Made by a program: the position numbers and the translations under genes. 64,000 bases of DNA. Source: Urechis unicinctus. Its lineage: Eukaryota; Annelida; Polychaeta; Xenopneusta; Urechidae. This document shows, piece by piece, positions 13,401-30,863 of the stretch. Below the pieces are notes generated by a model. It worked only from the letters and a program-made list of their open reading frames with translations, did not search any database and was not told where the DNA came from. The DNA lies in assembly GCA_034190875.2 (NCBI GenBank), contig CM067344.1, forward strand, positions 23,819,106 to 23,883,105. Direction: 5' to 3'. Position 1 is the first letter of the stretch. Each line of letters starts with the position of its first letter.

Positions 13401-14807
13401 ACAACATTCACATATTTACACAAATGATATTTGATAACATCATCACAGTTGTTTTGTAATATTTCAATGGAAAATTCTCAAAACGATGCTATTAGTTCTT
13501 CTTCAAAGCATTTCCACTTTCGCAAATAAAGTAAGTATCTGGTGATTATTTAACCTGAGCGTTCATCCAACTGCAAATAACCTGTAATGAAGTTACTTTC
13601 CAGCTTTATAAATGATTCTCCGTGGCGGATGCAGTAGTTTGGCAGACGTTATTCGAATTGTTAATGCATAATTATGAACGTCCGATAGTTTGTGTCCACT
13701 GATCATCTTGCACCACTTCTTCCCAGCAAGAGACTCAGATAGTTACATTTCTGCGTGATGTGATATTAATTTGACGCGACTGGCTACGTGCAATATTCAG
13801 TGTATATGATTTTGTCTTTCCTGTTTGCCAAAAGGTGTCGTTTGAACGTCGAAATAAAGATGACTTATTTATATGAGAGGCATATATCTACAGCTTGACG
13901 CTCAATGATCTCGGATTTCCAATCCAGCAATAATAAGGCTATAGTTCATTTTCTCTATCCGCATTCCTTTCGGCAACATCATCTGCTGCAGTCAAATGTT
14001 TTTGATATAAAAGACGCTGGCATACATACGATACATATGCATGCATGCAACAGCGATAACGATAATTGCGTTGTTGGAGAAGCATATTTGATCTTGGATG
14101 GACTAACCTAACCCTAACCTTAAGTTTGGATGCCCTTTACATCATGCCGCTTCTACCTTACAGCATTAGACAGAACACCGATATGATGTCAGAGGATCGC
14201 GTCACATGACGAAAGCAAATCATTTCCACACTGAAACACCCATCGACAGACTTGTTGCGCTATCGTTACTCAAACATCCTTTTTGAATCACTTGTTACTT
14301 AAGAGTGAAATCAGAACATTGTGCTGTTCTTGTATAACAAGCCTAGCTTCATCAATGCTGTATCACGAGACACACATGGTTCATCAACTTTTTGTAGGAA
14401 ACCGCTCAGCTATATCTGTGCTGCATGAGAGAGCGGACCCACATTGCCCTAAGCTTTTCACTTTAATGGGTCGTCAACCCAAATATTATAGTCAGGAGCG
14501 CCTGCTTCTAGTTTGATAGCGCTGAGGCATTCATAGTGTGCCCTGTCAACATAACAATTGCGGATACAAAATAATTATGTGAACAATGTTTCCAGGCAGC
14601 GTTGGTATTTCTCTCTTGATTGCTTTTTTGTTATCGCCATTGCTCATATTTCATACACAATAAGAGGAGAGTGTAGGGCTGAGCCGGTTGGATAATTCTT
14701 GTCTCCTGATAAATAACCATCTGATGTAGGTTGTTTTTATAGGCACGTAGTAATTAGGGCATAGTTGTTATGCAACAGCTCATTTATGTTGACGTCGGTC
14801 TTCATTT
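10498..14807. repeat. B-type repeat unit, copy 2
   Basis: Starts at GAAAACAAAAACAACACTCTC, which also opens the unit at 40194. It then follows the B order through 11400 (TTTTTGTAATATTAGAAAAG), 12820 (GGACAAATAATGCAATACAA), 13240-13700 and 14270-14520 to the GAGCCGGTTGG segment at 14676. The open frame seen at 41408 in another copy is stopped at its fifth codon here (about 13312). No gene recognised. Confidence 0.8.
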
Positions 14808-15859
14808 TCTGCCTTCACATTGTCAGGTTTCCGTCGCGGCCGCCAGGCGGCGATACTGATTTTCAACCGGAAGTCGGGGTATTTTTACCAAAACGCAAAC
14901 GTAGAGATGTAAGCTGTGGTGAATCATCATGGCCACAACATGTTTGCAACCACCATCATGTCTGCAAAGAAAAATGAGAAAATAAATAACAAACATTTTA
15001 CCTCTCTTCCACCATACCACAACACCACATGAAACAAAACAAAAAGTTAATATTGTGCCAGCAAGTCTTCATAGGTATTTTAACATTTTTAAGTAAAACA
15101 TTCTAATTAAATGAATTACAATTTACCCTGTGCACTCACATCCAGCAGACTCGATGGTACAAGATTGGGGAGAGGAGAAGCTATACATTGTATGGTTGCT
15201 CGGACTGGGACTGCTCCCTAACTCATTTCCCCCTCATATATCACCGACAATGACTCAGGGATTTATATTCAACTGCATGCATGTATCTGTTAAGTAACAG
15301 GTGAAATTGCCTTTCGCTTTCAAATGATGCCACCCTGCTGGGACTCCATATGCATTTGGTCATCAAATAAATAAGATAGTAAGCCTCAGTAAGCTCAAGT
15401 GCATTTGACATGTCGGCCTGACATGCAGAAAGTTTGTTGGGATCTGGGAAATTGACTTGCTGATCCTCTATGCTAGTTCTTTGTTCATTGTAAATATTCT
15501 CTCCATCATCGTCCCCGACCAAGTCCACAATTATTACTGTGCTGCAGGAATTACTTATTCTACAAGATTAGCTTTCTTATAACTCGAGCGAGGGATTCCC
15601 CTATCTTTGAGGAACTCAAGAGAAGCTCAGAATATTTTGACACCTTCTGCAACGTCTTTGAGGTCCTTTACCAGGATGTTTACAGCTACAGAAACACGCA
15701 ACAAAAGTGCGCGCGACAACACAGAAACTTAAAACAGCCACTGGTAAAGCGCGAACAAAGCGCTGACAGCTTGACAGGCAGAGAAACATGCCCCCATTTC
15801 CGCTGTGGGCGACGGGGGACCTCCAAGCGACCACGACGGAAACCCTAGAATGTGAAGGC
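14808..15859. mobile_element. TIR DNA transposon, copy A, with SAP/SWIM gene remnants
   Basis: The left end (14808, TCTGCCTTCACATT then TTTCCGTCGCGGCCGCCAGG) is inverted at the right end (about 15775-15859, ending AATGTGAAGGC). Similarity of the ends extends roughly 80 bp, including a CGGAA...GGGGCAT...TTT block. The interior carries minus-strand exons described separately. The left flank is the same as for copies B and C, so this is one ancestral insertion that spread with the repeat unit. The right flank is not the expected AATTACC but a second copy of the GAGCCGGTTGG segment, so the right junction was rearranged. Superfamily not assigned; SAP plus SWIM recalls Zisupton-like or YqaJ-associated genes. 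Confidence 0.75.
14900..15615 (-). pseudogene. SAP-SWIM protein gene remnant in TIR element copy A
   Basis: Read on the minus strand. A SAP-like helix (FLKDRGIPRSSYKKANLVE, about 15615-15555) runs into a TAA stop. After a frame change comes an acidic linker (DLVGDDDGENIYNEQ) and a long segment including LELTEAYYLIYLMTKCIWSP and ESERQFHLLLNRY (15528-15241). A further exon ends in SAGCECTG at 15127, where GT follows. After a 165-bp intron with a TTTCTTTGCAG acceptor, the frame resumes at 14961 with GHDGGCKHVVAMM. Joined, this gives C-x-C-x6-C-x-H, a complete SWIM zinc-finger signature. The segment order resembles the SAP+SWIM proteins, often with a C-terminal YqaJ-type nuclease, found in invertebrate genomes; no nuclease part is seen here. 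Stops and frame changes make it a pseudogene. Confidence 0.7.
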
Positions 15860-18800
15860 GGAGCCGGTTGGATAATGCTTGTCTCCAGATAAATCTCTAT
15901 CTGATGTAGGTTGTTTTTATAGGCCCATTGAAGAAAGTTCTAATTAGGGCATAGTTCTTATGCAAAGCATCGGTCTTAAATTACCAGTCACTTATAGGAC
16001 CAATATAAATCGTTTACATGGGCGAGACATATCAGGTATCGTGGGTACGGTTTTTACCGATGACACGTTAAAAAAGTCTTTCCCCTATTGGTCTCAATCA
16101 AAGCAGTCTCTGACTCACAGTGCCAGAGGCGATTTGTGTACTGATGTGAACAGATTGACTCCCATGGCATCAGCTCTAGAGAAAAGGACAAAAGATTAAC
16201 AATCATCAATGAGTGATAGTGATTCCTTGCAAATGGGCCGCAAATATTGATGGAGTCCGTTCAAAGGCTGATTACAGACATATACAAGCAAGTAGCAATA
16301 AAGGTCATGAAATAACTCATGTTGAATTCCATCGTCTTTTATCTTCGCTCAAACTGCGTGACATGTTTGGTGTAATCTTTAAGTTCCGTCAAACATGAGC
16401 CAGGGCCATCCGTCCGGCTCGACCTTACAAATACCATTCCACAAAGTAGTAAGTGATGCTTTTATCGCTGCTAAGGTTTGATGCGAGTAACATTTAGCTC
16501 GTCTGCATGCGATCTTTAGATATAAATTCATGGTATGTAGATACAAATAACAGTTTTAAGACAGTCATGTATTATACATTGTAACACTAAATCTGATTTC
16601 CTCGGCTCTCACCAAACATGCAACCAAGAACCGCTCTCCGATGAAAACCCATCGGAACGGTTAGGTAGAAACAAAAAATAAATGAACTTTGATGATCTAT
16701 GTAACATGTATTTCATCTAGGTCTAAACAGTTGTCACTGGTGTAAACTACCCATTCTTTCATTATCCTTGCATTAATGTATGTATTTCTTATTTGTATTT
16801 GCATGAACAAAACGCCGTTGGCTATCTCTGTAATAAAGCTTCATATGTGAGTTGAAAAGAGGATTATTACTGGTACGATATTTTTGGGTTATGTGTCAGA
16901 GCAATATCTATACATCGTCCATCGGTGGCATCAGGAGTGCAAATGAATTTCCATTGGCCGGCAGCCTGACTGATCAGGAAAATGTCGACACAATGTAGTA
17001 GCCGAAGAAACGCATACAGCAAAAAGGTACTTCCGGTAAGCATCGTCACCCCAAACATTGCTCGACTCTTTGTTGACTGTCACATCAAAATCAATCAGTC
17101 TGATTACTTGAACGTTGCGATCTTGTACCAGGGTGCCTCGGAAATTGGCTGCTTGATAACACAATGCATTTGGTGCAAGTTTAGAAGACGAATTGTCTTA
17201 ACGTGAAGAGTGCCGTTATATAATTACTGCATGCTTTTCAACCAAAAGGCATAGGCTCTAGTTATGAAATCTGATGACCAGCTGAGGGGGTTACCTTAAG
17301 TACAATATTGACACAATTATTCATATAAACTGCACATGTCTGATTTTTAATTTGGTTATATTAATGATCTTGCATGATACAGAATGTCTGCGTATTGCTG
17401 ATCCGTCTAGATGTGTTAAATGAGGGCGATGAATTTGACGAATACTGCAATCCTCTTGCGTTAGTTCCATCACCACAGCATCAGTACTTTGAATACATTT
17501 TTGCTAAGTCACTGCCATCTATTTAGGGAATCATATGTTATTCGTCAATATTCATGCCACGTTAAGCGCAACGTTCTCTGGGTATCAAAAGCATGCTGTT
17601 CACATTTCATGAGGGGGGCGGTTGCCTTTATCAGGTACGAATAGCGTGGAGTAGAGGATAAATTCAATCCACGAGTGTATTGATTGTATATTCTCATTGT
17701 TCATGGATCATTTCAATTAACCGCTCCTGTGCATTATTTGATAAAGCCATGCACGGAATGTGCATACATCAGCACCATAATAGCGGGGCTAGTCAAACAC
17801 TGATGCTGGCATGCCAATATAAAACAGTATTTTGCTGAGCAATGTTTGTGTAATCTAAGGATTATTTATGATTCAATTTGCTTCTATCATAATTCAAGTG
17901 TGACATTGCTGGATCTTTGTTGCTGTTTATTTATTGAAAATATTTTATGGAATTAGCATGATGTATCCAAACGTAGACAGTAACAAAGGGCCTCGTAACG
18001 GCGTTTGAAGTCAACATGCCATAAGGAAAATCTATACTTTGCTATCGACTTAATGACATCGGACAGAGATCTGACCAAGGAAAAAGATCATTTCCCCATT
18101 GAGATGCCGATGTGTCTATTCACTTAGTAAATTGAACAATATTTGAAACATGAATAACTGCAGCACCCATGTTAGTTTGTGCATAGTCGACCATAGTGTG
18201 CTTCTTCGTTCAAACGAATGCGATTGCAATGTGTGCATCAAAACCGTTCTATTTATTGCATTGCTGAGATCTTAATTACTCATATTTCATCAAACAATGA
18301 CAGGACAATATGAAGCCGCTCTGTTTTGAGCGTGTGGATAAAACTTACTCGACGAAAAAACGCCATATGACCTAGGTTGATTTTGTATAAGCCCATGAAA
18401 TTCGCTGACCAATGCTCGCAGCAATAAATCCGCGAAATGTAGGCATATTACTCAGAGAGCAATTTCAATATTTTATTGCCAAATTGCACTCTTGGGTCAT
18501 TGATTTGACAAACGGAACGCATGAGCCAGCCGCTTCCAATGCATAATGTAACGACGGTCTGAGAAAATGTCAAGTGCTTTTCGGTTATTACTGTCTATAA
18601 GAACCGGCTTTCGCTTTCCGTATCCGAGGCGATTCGACGTTTAATTCAGGTGTGTGCAGATGTGAGTATTTAGATCGATGGGTTCATCTCGTAAGGATTG
18701 ATGTACGATTTGCACGCATCTACTAGTGCGTGTGACACTTACGACTGTGTCAAAGCAAACCCAGAAATAACATCGACAGCATAAAAGTATCCAACACTTT

Positions 18801-19689
18801 AGCGAGAACAATTGTTGGTGGATGTCATGGCAGTCAATATTTGGCAATATTCATTGAAAGTATTGATACGATTTTCTCTGCTTACATGGCTTGATGACGT
18901 TTTTTTTTGCTGAAACACGCAACTATTTGATGAATAATTATATCCTGCTACTGCATGCGTGACGATGTATTTGATTCGTGTGGGAAAATATGCCATATGA
19001 ACTTTAAACGAACATAGAACGATGAGAGCTGTAAAACAATATAACAGGTTCTTCCAGCACTATTGTTGGTGCGCCTTGGATATCGTGTAGTTAACGTGGT
19101 TCCGGAACAACAATGAATAATACATCTACCATATCAATGACACCGGGCTCAGTTCGCCCTCATACAAAATCCCCTTAACGAAGGGCATATCGTTCTAAAG
19201 CAAGGTAGAAATACCTTTCTTCCCGCTGCCTTTTTTAACATGAATGTGCAATAAAGGTGCCAAGGCGTCTTAGTTATATTACTCGAATACTGAGCTGTGA
19301 TAGCAAGGCTATTTGATTTGTATTCCACGCACTTATGGCATAAAGATAACAGAAAGCTTTGGCTGTTCTGTACAATTCGCCGGCAAGAACAATCCTATTT
19401 GTGGTCCCGTTGCTTTTAATCCTAAGGACCTTTCATCGCAAACGTGTAAACCATGTATACACAACCAGCCATGACATCAGTATTTTACCAAGTTTCATCA
19501 TTAAAAGCTCGATGCATATTTCATGTGAACAATGCATTTATAAAATCAGTGTACACTAACACTTCCAACGGTTAAATTGACTATCCTTGATGACATCTCA
19601 GTGTTTTATCTGAAACATGACATAGGCGTGCAATTACGTGCACTGTATGATAACACTGTGCGCAAAGAAAGTGTCTACGAGGTTAAAGT

Positions 19690-19690
<1 letters not shown>
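15860..19690. repeat. Block C, first copy; no gene recognised
   Basis: The first 120 bp repeat the GAGCCGGTTGG flank of copy A. The rest matches 47192-49900 in pieces: 16000 with 47205, 18000 with 48270, 18300 with 48610, 18640 with 48945 and 19260 with 49730. Other parts are distant relatives of block A: GGGTGCC.CGGAAATTGGCTGC at 17128 resembles 6755, and the 17600-17880 stretch resembles 7036-7240. This supports a common ancestral unit. Confidence 0.7.
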
Positions 19691-24499
<4,809 letters not shown>

Positions 24500-24500
<1 letters not shown>

Positions 24501-26530
24501 CTTCTCAGCACTATGATATTATGACAGTGTAGCAAGGCGGTAACGTATTTTTCCGCCTGTATTTCGAGGAACCAACCAAACAACGCCCTTTCCATAAAAG
24601 TTGGTGCTCTAGGTTATGCGTAAATGATGATCCATTATAAATGAAGACAAACGCCACCATTGAACTCATTGCTGGTCTATTTGCTTAACATCTGTTTAAA
24701 GCAACACGAGAATGTTAAGGCGTTTTTGGACAAATAATGCAATACAATTCATTTACAAGGGCAATAGTGTTTTACCTCAAATTGTGCTGTGATACAATCG
24801 CGCCTTCTGATCGTAGGAACCTTCGAGATGATTGTCAACATGGTATCATACAGATTACACAAGACAAGCCACCCGAGGTAAGCAGGTTGACATCTAGACT
24901 ACTGCGATAACATTATACTTCGTCGTCGTTGACAAGAATTAAGTAGCTGTGCTGACTATAAAATTGCGTACTGATAAAATGCGGATTCGTCGATTAGTTT
25001 CAGAACAAGCTATTTGCTTTGTCTTAGTTTCTACGGTAAGACAAAGGTCCGATATGGAAAATGATTTACCGAGAGGCATGTATAGGTTTCCTGAATATGA
25101 ATAAAACACATGATTTCCATATATTCCCTGTGCTGTGATGTACGATGAATATTTTATTCACATTCACGTCTAGGCATATTGTCAATGGTTAAATGAAACC
25201 ATGGGAGAAAGATGGAAGATGACGGTTTAATAAATGTCACTATATAGAGAATATTCCTTACAGCCGTCATCACGCTATTATTCGGTACAGTATAGCTAGC
25301 AAAATATAAGACATTCACATATTTATACGAACCATATATGATAACATCATCGCTGTTGCTTTTGTTTAAACATACTCGAAATTAGTTCTTCTACGATGCA
25401 TTTTCACTCTCGAAAGAAAAGTAATGTTATGGTGATTTATTTACCTATGTATCCATCCATCCAACAGCAGATAACCTGTGGTAAAGCACCAGTTGAGCTG
25501 TATTAATAATTCACGTCGATGGATGAATTAGATTTGCAGACGTGATTGGATTGTAGATTCATAATTCAATATATCTAATGGATTGTGTCCCCCTGATCTT
25601 TTTACGCAGCTTCATCCAAGCAAGAGATAAAGATAATCACATTGTGACTTGTTGCGATAATACCTCCGTTAATGTGAAGCGACTGGCAATATGTGCAATA
25701 TTGTTTGAACAGTAGTTATTTGGCATGTCTTATTTATTTTTTGAATTAGTACATGGGTATAGCCAGGAACAGAAGAAAAATATTCACGGAGGGCAACTGC
25801 ACTGTTGTTTATATGAGAGACAAATCCCTGCTAGATAACGCACAACCATACATAATAGGGCAATAACTTAAATTGTGTATACATATTTCCTTTGGCATCG
25901 GCAGTCAAATGTTCTTTGATATAAAAAGCATCGACGACAATTTGCACGATCGTACTTAAACATCCTTTATACTTTCATGAAAGCTGTTTCAAATGACACA
26001 TAGTTCTCAGCAACTTTATGTAGGAAACAAAACACATTACATTTTTTTTCCGGTGTTGACTCGCATTACTATAACTCCTAACAGTTAAGTCCGATTCCAG
26101 TGTGATGGTGCATATTTGATCATAGTATGCCATGTCAGTTAAACAAATGCGGATATAAATTATTTACTGGCAGAGTTTCAGGGTAGGTATGGCATTGCTT
26201 GCTTGATTCCTAGCTAATATCGCTGTTACCCATATTTTACCCGCTGTTACCCACTATTATGTTAGGACAACCTATAGCTGAGCCGGTTGGATAATGCGAA
26301 CCATCTGACGTAGGTGTTTTCATATGCATATTGAAGTATCTAAATGGAACGTAGTTCTTTAAGTAGTTTAAAGGGCATTGTTTGCATACAACAGTTACAT
26401 TATTTGGAAGCCAAACTTAAATTACCAACCGCTGGGAGGACAAATATGAATCGTTCACGTACATGGGGTAAAAATGGGCGAGTCATGTTTTTACCAAAGA
26501 CGAGTTCGATTATCTTTCCCATCCCTACGA
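24500..26530. repeat. B-type repeat unit, copy 4 (most diverged), with empty transposon site
   Basis: Retains the B order at lower similarity: GGACAAATAATGCAATACAA at 24728, TGATAACATCATCGCTGTTG at about 25330, and GAGCCGGTTGGATAATGCG at 26281. At about 26417 it reads ACTTAAATTACC without interruption, which is the unoccupied form of the site where the TIR element sits in other copies. Confidence 0.7.
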
Positions 26531-28952
26531 ACAGCACCAGTGGCAATTTGTGTACACATGTGAAATGGTTGACTCCTCACAAGGAATAATGCAAGGTTTG
26601 TAAGCATTGTATTTTTGACATTGGTGACTCGGCTCAAACCTGGAAATACTTTGGTGGTTCACCTGGTTCATCCTGTGTTTGATAAAGTCTTCATCAGCCA
26701 CTGATGCTATTTATGTCCATACGACAGTTATTGTTATTACATTGATATATTTTTATAATCTTATGATGACGGAGACTACGACCTATTTACACCAATCGAT
26801 GCGTGGCACTTGCATATAGGTGACAAATATTTATCTAGAAATTCATAGCTATTTGTCCTACTAAAAATGACATATAATTAAAACTTGTACAGCTTACATC
26901 TATAGGATATGTGTTTGCGTAATTTGAAGCTTTGCTATCCCTATTCGGTGATGGATATCGAATACACCAGTAATTAGGCGGCCTTTGCATGCGGTACAAT
27001 TCACAATGTTGGGATTGGGATAATGGCATTAGTTAGAATGTCTGGGATAATTATCACAATGTTGGTATAGGATTACGGCATTAGTTGGAATGTCTGGGGT
27101 AATTATCACAATGTTTGGATGGGATAACGGCATTATTTGGAATGGTTGGGTTCATTGTCACAATGTTGGGATGGGCATAATGACATTAGTTCAATGACTG
27201 GGGTAATTATCTTAAACATAATCAGAGGAAATGTCCGTGGTTGACATGGATATATTCGTGACTTCAACCCGTATGGATCAACGAATATTATTGGTATGGA
27301 AATTGAAGAAGTTACCGGACACTTACAGCAAACATGGATTTAAATAGAACAGTATCTTATTTGCAAATATGGTGCTCAAACAGAGTTTTCCTGTTTAGCT
27401 AGAATACTCATTGATTGAGAGGCCTCGTCTTGGCTTCTATCTCAGCACCATCACATACATGGTTTAAATAAATGGATCAGTATACATCAGTAAAAAGAGT
27501 TAACTTAATGCTGAACATTTATTGCAGGTGATAGAATGGTGCTCAAAAGACAACCCTCAATGCTCCAATCCGGAGTCGGTATTTAACGTGCACATATCAA
27601 CTTGAACCGTCCTTGGTAATAAAGTTTCCTTCAACTTTTGATATATTGAGCACATTGCTCAAAATTGTGGTATTGTACGTTTTAACAGCACATTACATAA
27701 AGGGTGGAATGTACTCTCGATTGAAACCTATAATTTCTCCAAGAAGTGAGGATATTTACTCTCAAAACATTTTATCATCGCAGGTCAGGTGAAATCAAGG
27801 TGTGCTTATTACCCACAACTAGAAACAAACCTAAAAATATTTACATGGGTTAAGATTAATATCCCCTGATTAAAGAACTTTACTTTTGTAAATACCCATC
27901 GTAAGAACCTAGGAAGCATTTGTTTAGCCAGCTGCATGCCCATTTTCGAGCACATTCAGTCTACAATCTGAAGTCCTTGGCACTCAAAGAATACTACCCT
28001 GTGCTGAGTAACTATTCATAAGCCTCAACTTAATAAGATTTGACAAGCAAGTATAGTTAGAAGATGACAACCACCTCTAGTTATGTGCATTTAAATCTAG
28101 ACGCAATACATACTAATTTCCCATATATTAGCAACATATTAAACACATATGTGATAGCAATGGATGACAGTGTCATAATAAACCACATCAGATGGATAGA
28201 CAAAGGAAGCAGCATTCTCTATGACACATGCTTTTTAACATTCATTGACGAGTAACAATCCGCATATGGTATTAACCAAAAATGCGTTGTCAATGAGGCA
28301 ATATCTGCAGCAGTTGTTGCACTGTGCAATGGTCTCAATTAAGCGAGAAACTGATACCCCAAAGACATCAGGGTTGCGTACAACATGTAGTTCCTAAACA
28401 TGCGTAGGATAATCAGTTTTTTTTCTCTGCAAAGGTTGGATTTGTTTTTTTTTAAAGAAAGTCACCTTTAGCCCGTCTGCAGGCGATCCTGTGATATAAA
28501 TACATGACTCGGGGGAAAACCAACTAGTTTTTTATGGCAACCCTATATGATATATTGTAACTCGAGCCTTAATAAGATTTCCTCATTTTGCACTGCTTCA
28601 TTCTGCTCCTTGTAAACGGAGAAGGGAATACCGTGCGATCGATAATAATCTATTCGGGATTTGTTTTGGGATAATATGCCAAAGATAACAAGCACATGAA
28701 CTTTTACCGAACATGAAAGCACAACCCAATGGGAAGTCTCAGGTTGATGTTATCAACAGCAACAACATTTACATATGTACAAAAATCCTTAGTGCGTTAT
28801 TGGATACGTACAGGTGTAACGGTTACAGATATATAAAACAATAGAGTATATCGTTATAACAGAAAGAACCAACAATCTCCTTGCCTTTTGCACGACCATG
28901 GGTTTATATATTGCAGATCTTTCAGACATAATCAATCTAGTTGGTGCATTAA

Positions 28953-29228
28953 TATAAATATATATATATATATATTCATGTATATCAATTTAAAAATATA
29001 CATATATATACAAATATATATACATATAAATATATGCATATGCACAAGAAATATGTATATGTATATATAGATATATATATGTTACGCATATATATTTATA
29101 TGTATATAAATATATGTATAAACAAACATATATATATATACATATATATATACATATATATACATATATATATATATTTATTTATACATTAATATATTTA
29201 TATATATATATTTATATATATATATATT

Positions 29229-29259
<31 letters not shown>

Positions 29260-29272
29260 GTATATTTATATG
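28953..29272. repeat. TA-rich tract with interruptions, 3' of LINE copy 2
   Basis: Short TA runs broken by CATA, TTTA and GTATA steps. It is the counterpart of 4042-4320 but far less pure. Confidence 0.9.
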
Positions 29273-30863
29273 AGGTCCACACGGAGACAAGCGCAATCTT
29301 CGTTCGTAATCTAACTGAGACATATCGGCTACGAGCTAAGTAGCACGCATTTGAACTCTTTCTAAAATTCCTAGGTCACGATGAAAGAATGGAGACCAAG
29401 CCTGAATCGTCTGTTCTAAATGAGGCCTGACAGGTGCCTAGTAAAGTTTGATAAAACTCCCTAAGAGCAATGGAGCACGTCCGTACTATCATCCTGAGAA
29501 TTCTATCAGCCATTACTGCTGCTGCACGGCATTGTTTGCTGGATTACAAAAATTATCAATCGTTACACCTAAATCCATTCCACTGACAGATCATCTTGAG
29601 TTGATTCACCCATTCGGTATTCAAACGTTTCATTTGCCCTACATTAGTGCAGTACTTTATTCAGATTTTATTCGGTTAAAGGGTATTTCATATCGTTTCT
29701 CCTGTCTATCGCATTATGTAAGCTATGTTGTAAGTTATATGCCTGGTTTTTGGTCCTTACTCGGGAGTATAGTTTGGTATTATCTGGAATTTTTTGTAAC
29801 ATTATGTTAACTGTACTGTCTAGATTGTTAATGTAGATTAAGAAAACTGCGGGTACCAGGACCGACTCCAGCGACATCATCTATAACCCTCAGCCAATCT
29901 GATTCAATGCTTTTTTTCACCATTACCTGCTTTCTACTGCTGAGCCATTCATTTATCCATGCTAATACTCTACCGCCGTGGATTATAAGTTTGCTAGCTA
30001 CCCGTCGATGGGGAAGTCTACAATTTTTGTAGCGTCCTCTTGTAGCGTCCTTTAGGAAGATCGTTTACATGTATATTGGACGGGTCATGTTAACGTTAGT
30101 GTTCTGTGAGTTTGTCTCTAGCATGTGTTTCCATTATTTTGCTCAAGACAGATGTTTAACTGACTGACCGGTAATTGGCTGGCTGCTGAATATTGGAACA
30201 GTCCATTAATGAATGGACTGTTCCAATATGGTTGAACATGATAGAGAGCAGAAGCGATATTTCTGTGACGCGTTCCTTTAGGTAGGGTAAAGTTTATCTA
30301 GGCCTTCATCCTGACTAATAGATATCCTCCCAAATTGTTCCTCATCACCGTTTAATAATCTTATTGGTTCCCGGAGTCCTGCTATCTCGTCAGCAAATAC
30401 TGATGCAAAGTAACCATTAACTTAATTTGCGCATTCTTTTTCTTCCTAAATTAAATTATAGGCACTTTTCAATCGAGGACTTGATGTTTCTTTAGTTATC
30501 AGTCTTGACCTTGCCGTACAAAGTTGTTTGATTTGTTTTGATAAGATTTCCTAGACTGTATCTGTTTGTTTTAATAGTATGAGATCTGTTCTCCTCAACT
30601 TTTGCCACAGCTTAGTTTTTCTGTTGATAAAATTCTTGACTTTGTTTTTGACTTGGTTGATAAATACTACGGCGTTTTCTACATGGAAGATATTTCTTGG
30701 TTGCGTCCGCATCTATATCTGTAAATGCATGCCACTGTTGACAACTCTCAATTGTCGGTATGGTATGACTATAATTAATATGAATATCGGACCCGAACTA
30801 GCAAGCACATTGTTAACACAATCAACAAAACAGCAATGTTTAAGCGTTCTTAATATTTCCATC
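29273..30863 (-). mobile_element. 5'-truncated CR1/L2-like LINE (copy 2, carried by block A duplication)
   Basis: Near-identical to 4322-5869 with the same truncation point, internal palindrome (30190-30229) and degraded catalytic motif, so it arose by duplication of the host block and not by a second transposition. Legible minus-strand pieces are VFLIYINNLDSTVNIML and NTKLYSRVRTKN (29668-29880). The block A copy at 53.7 kb reads straight from the TA tract into ATGCAAGTTATTGCC without any LINE. Confidence 0.85.
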
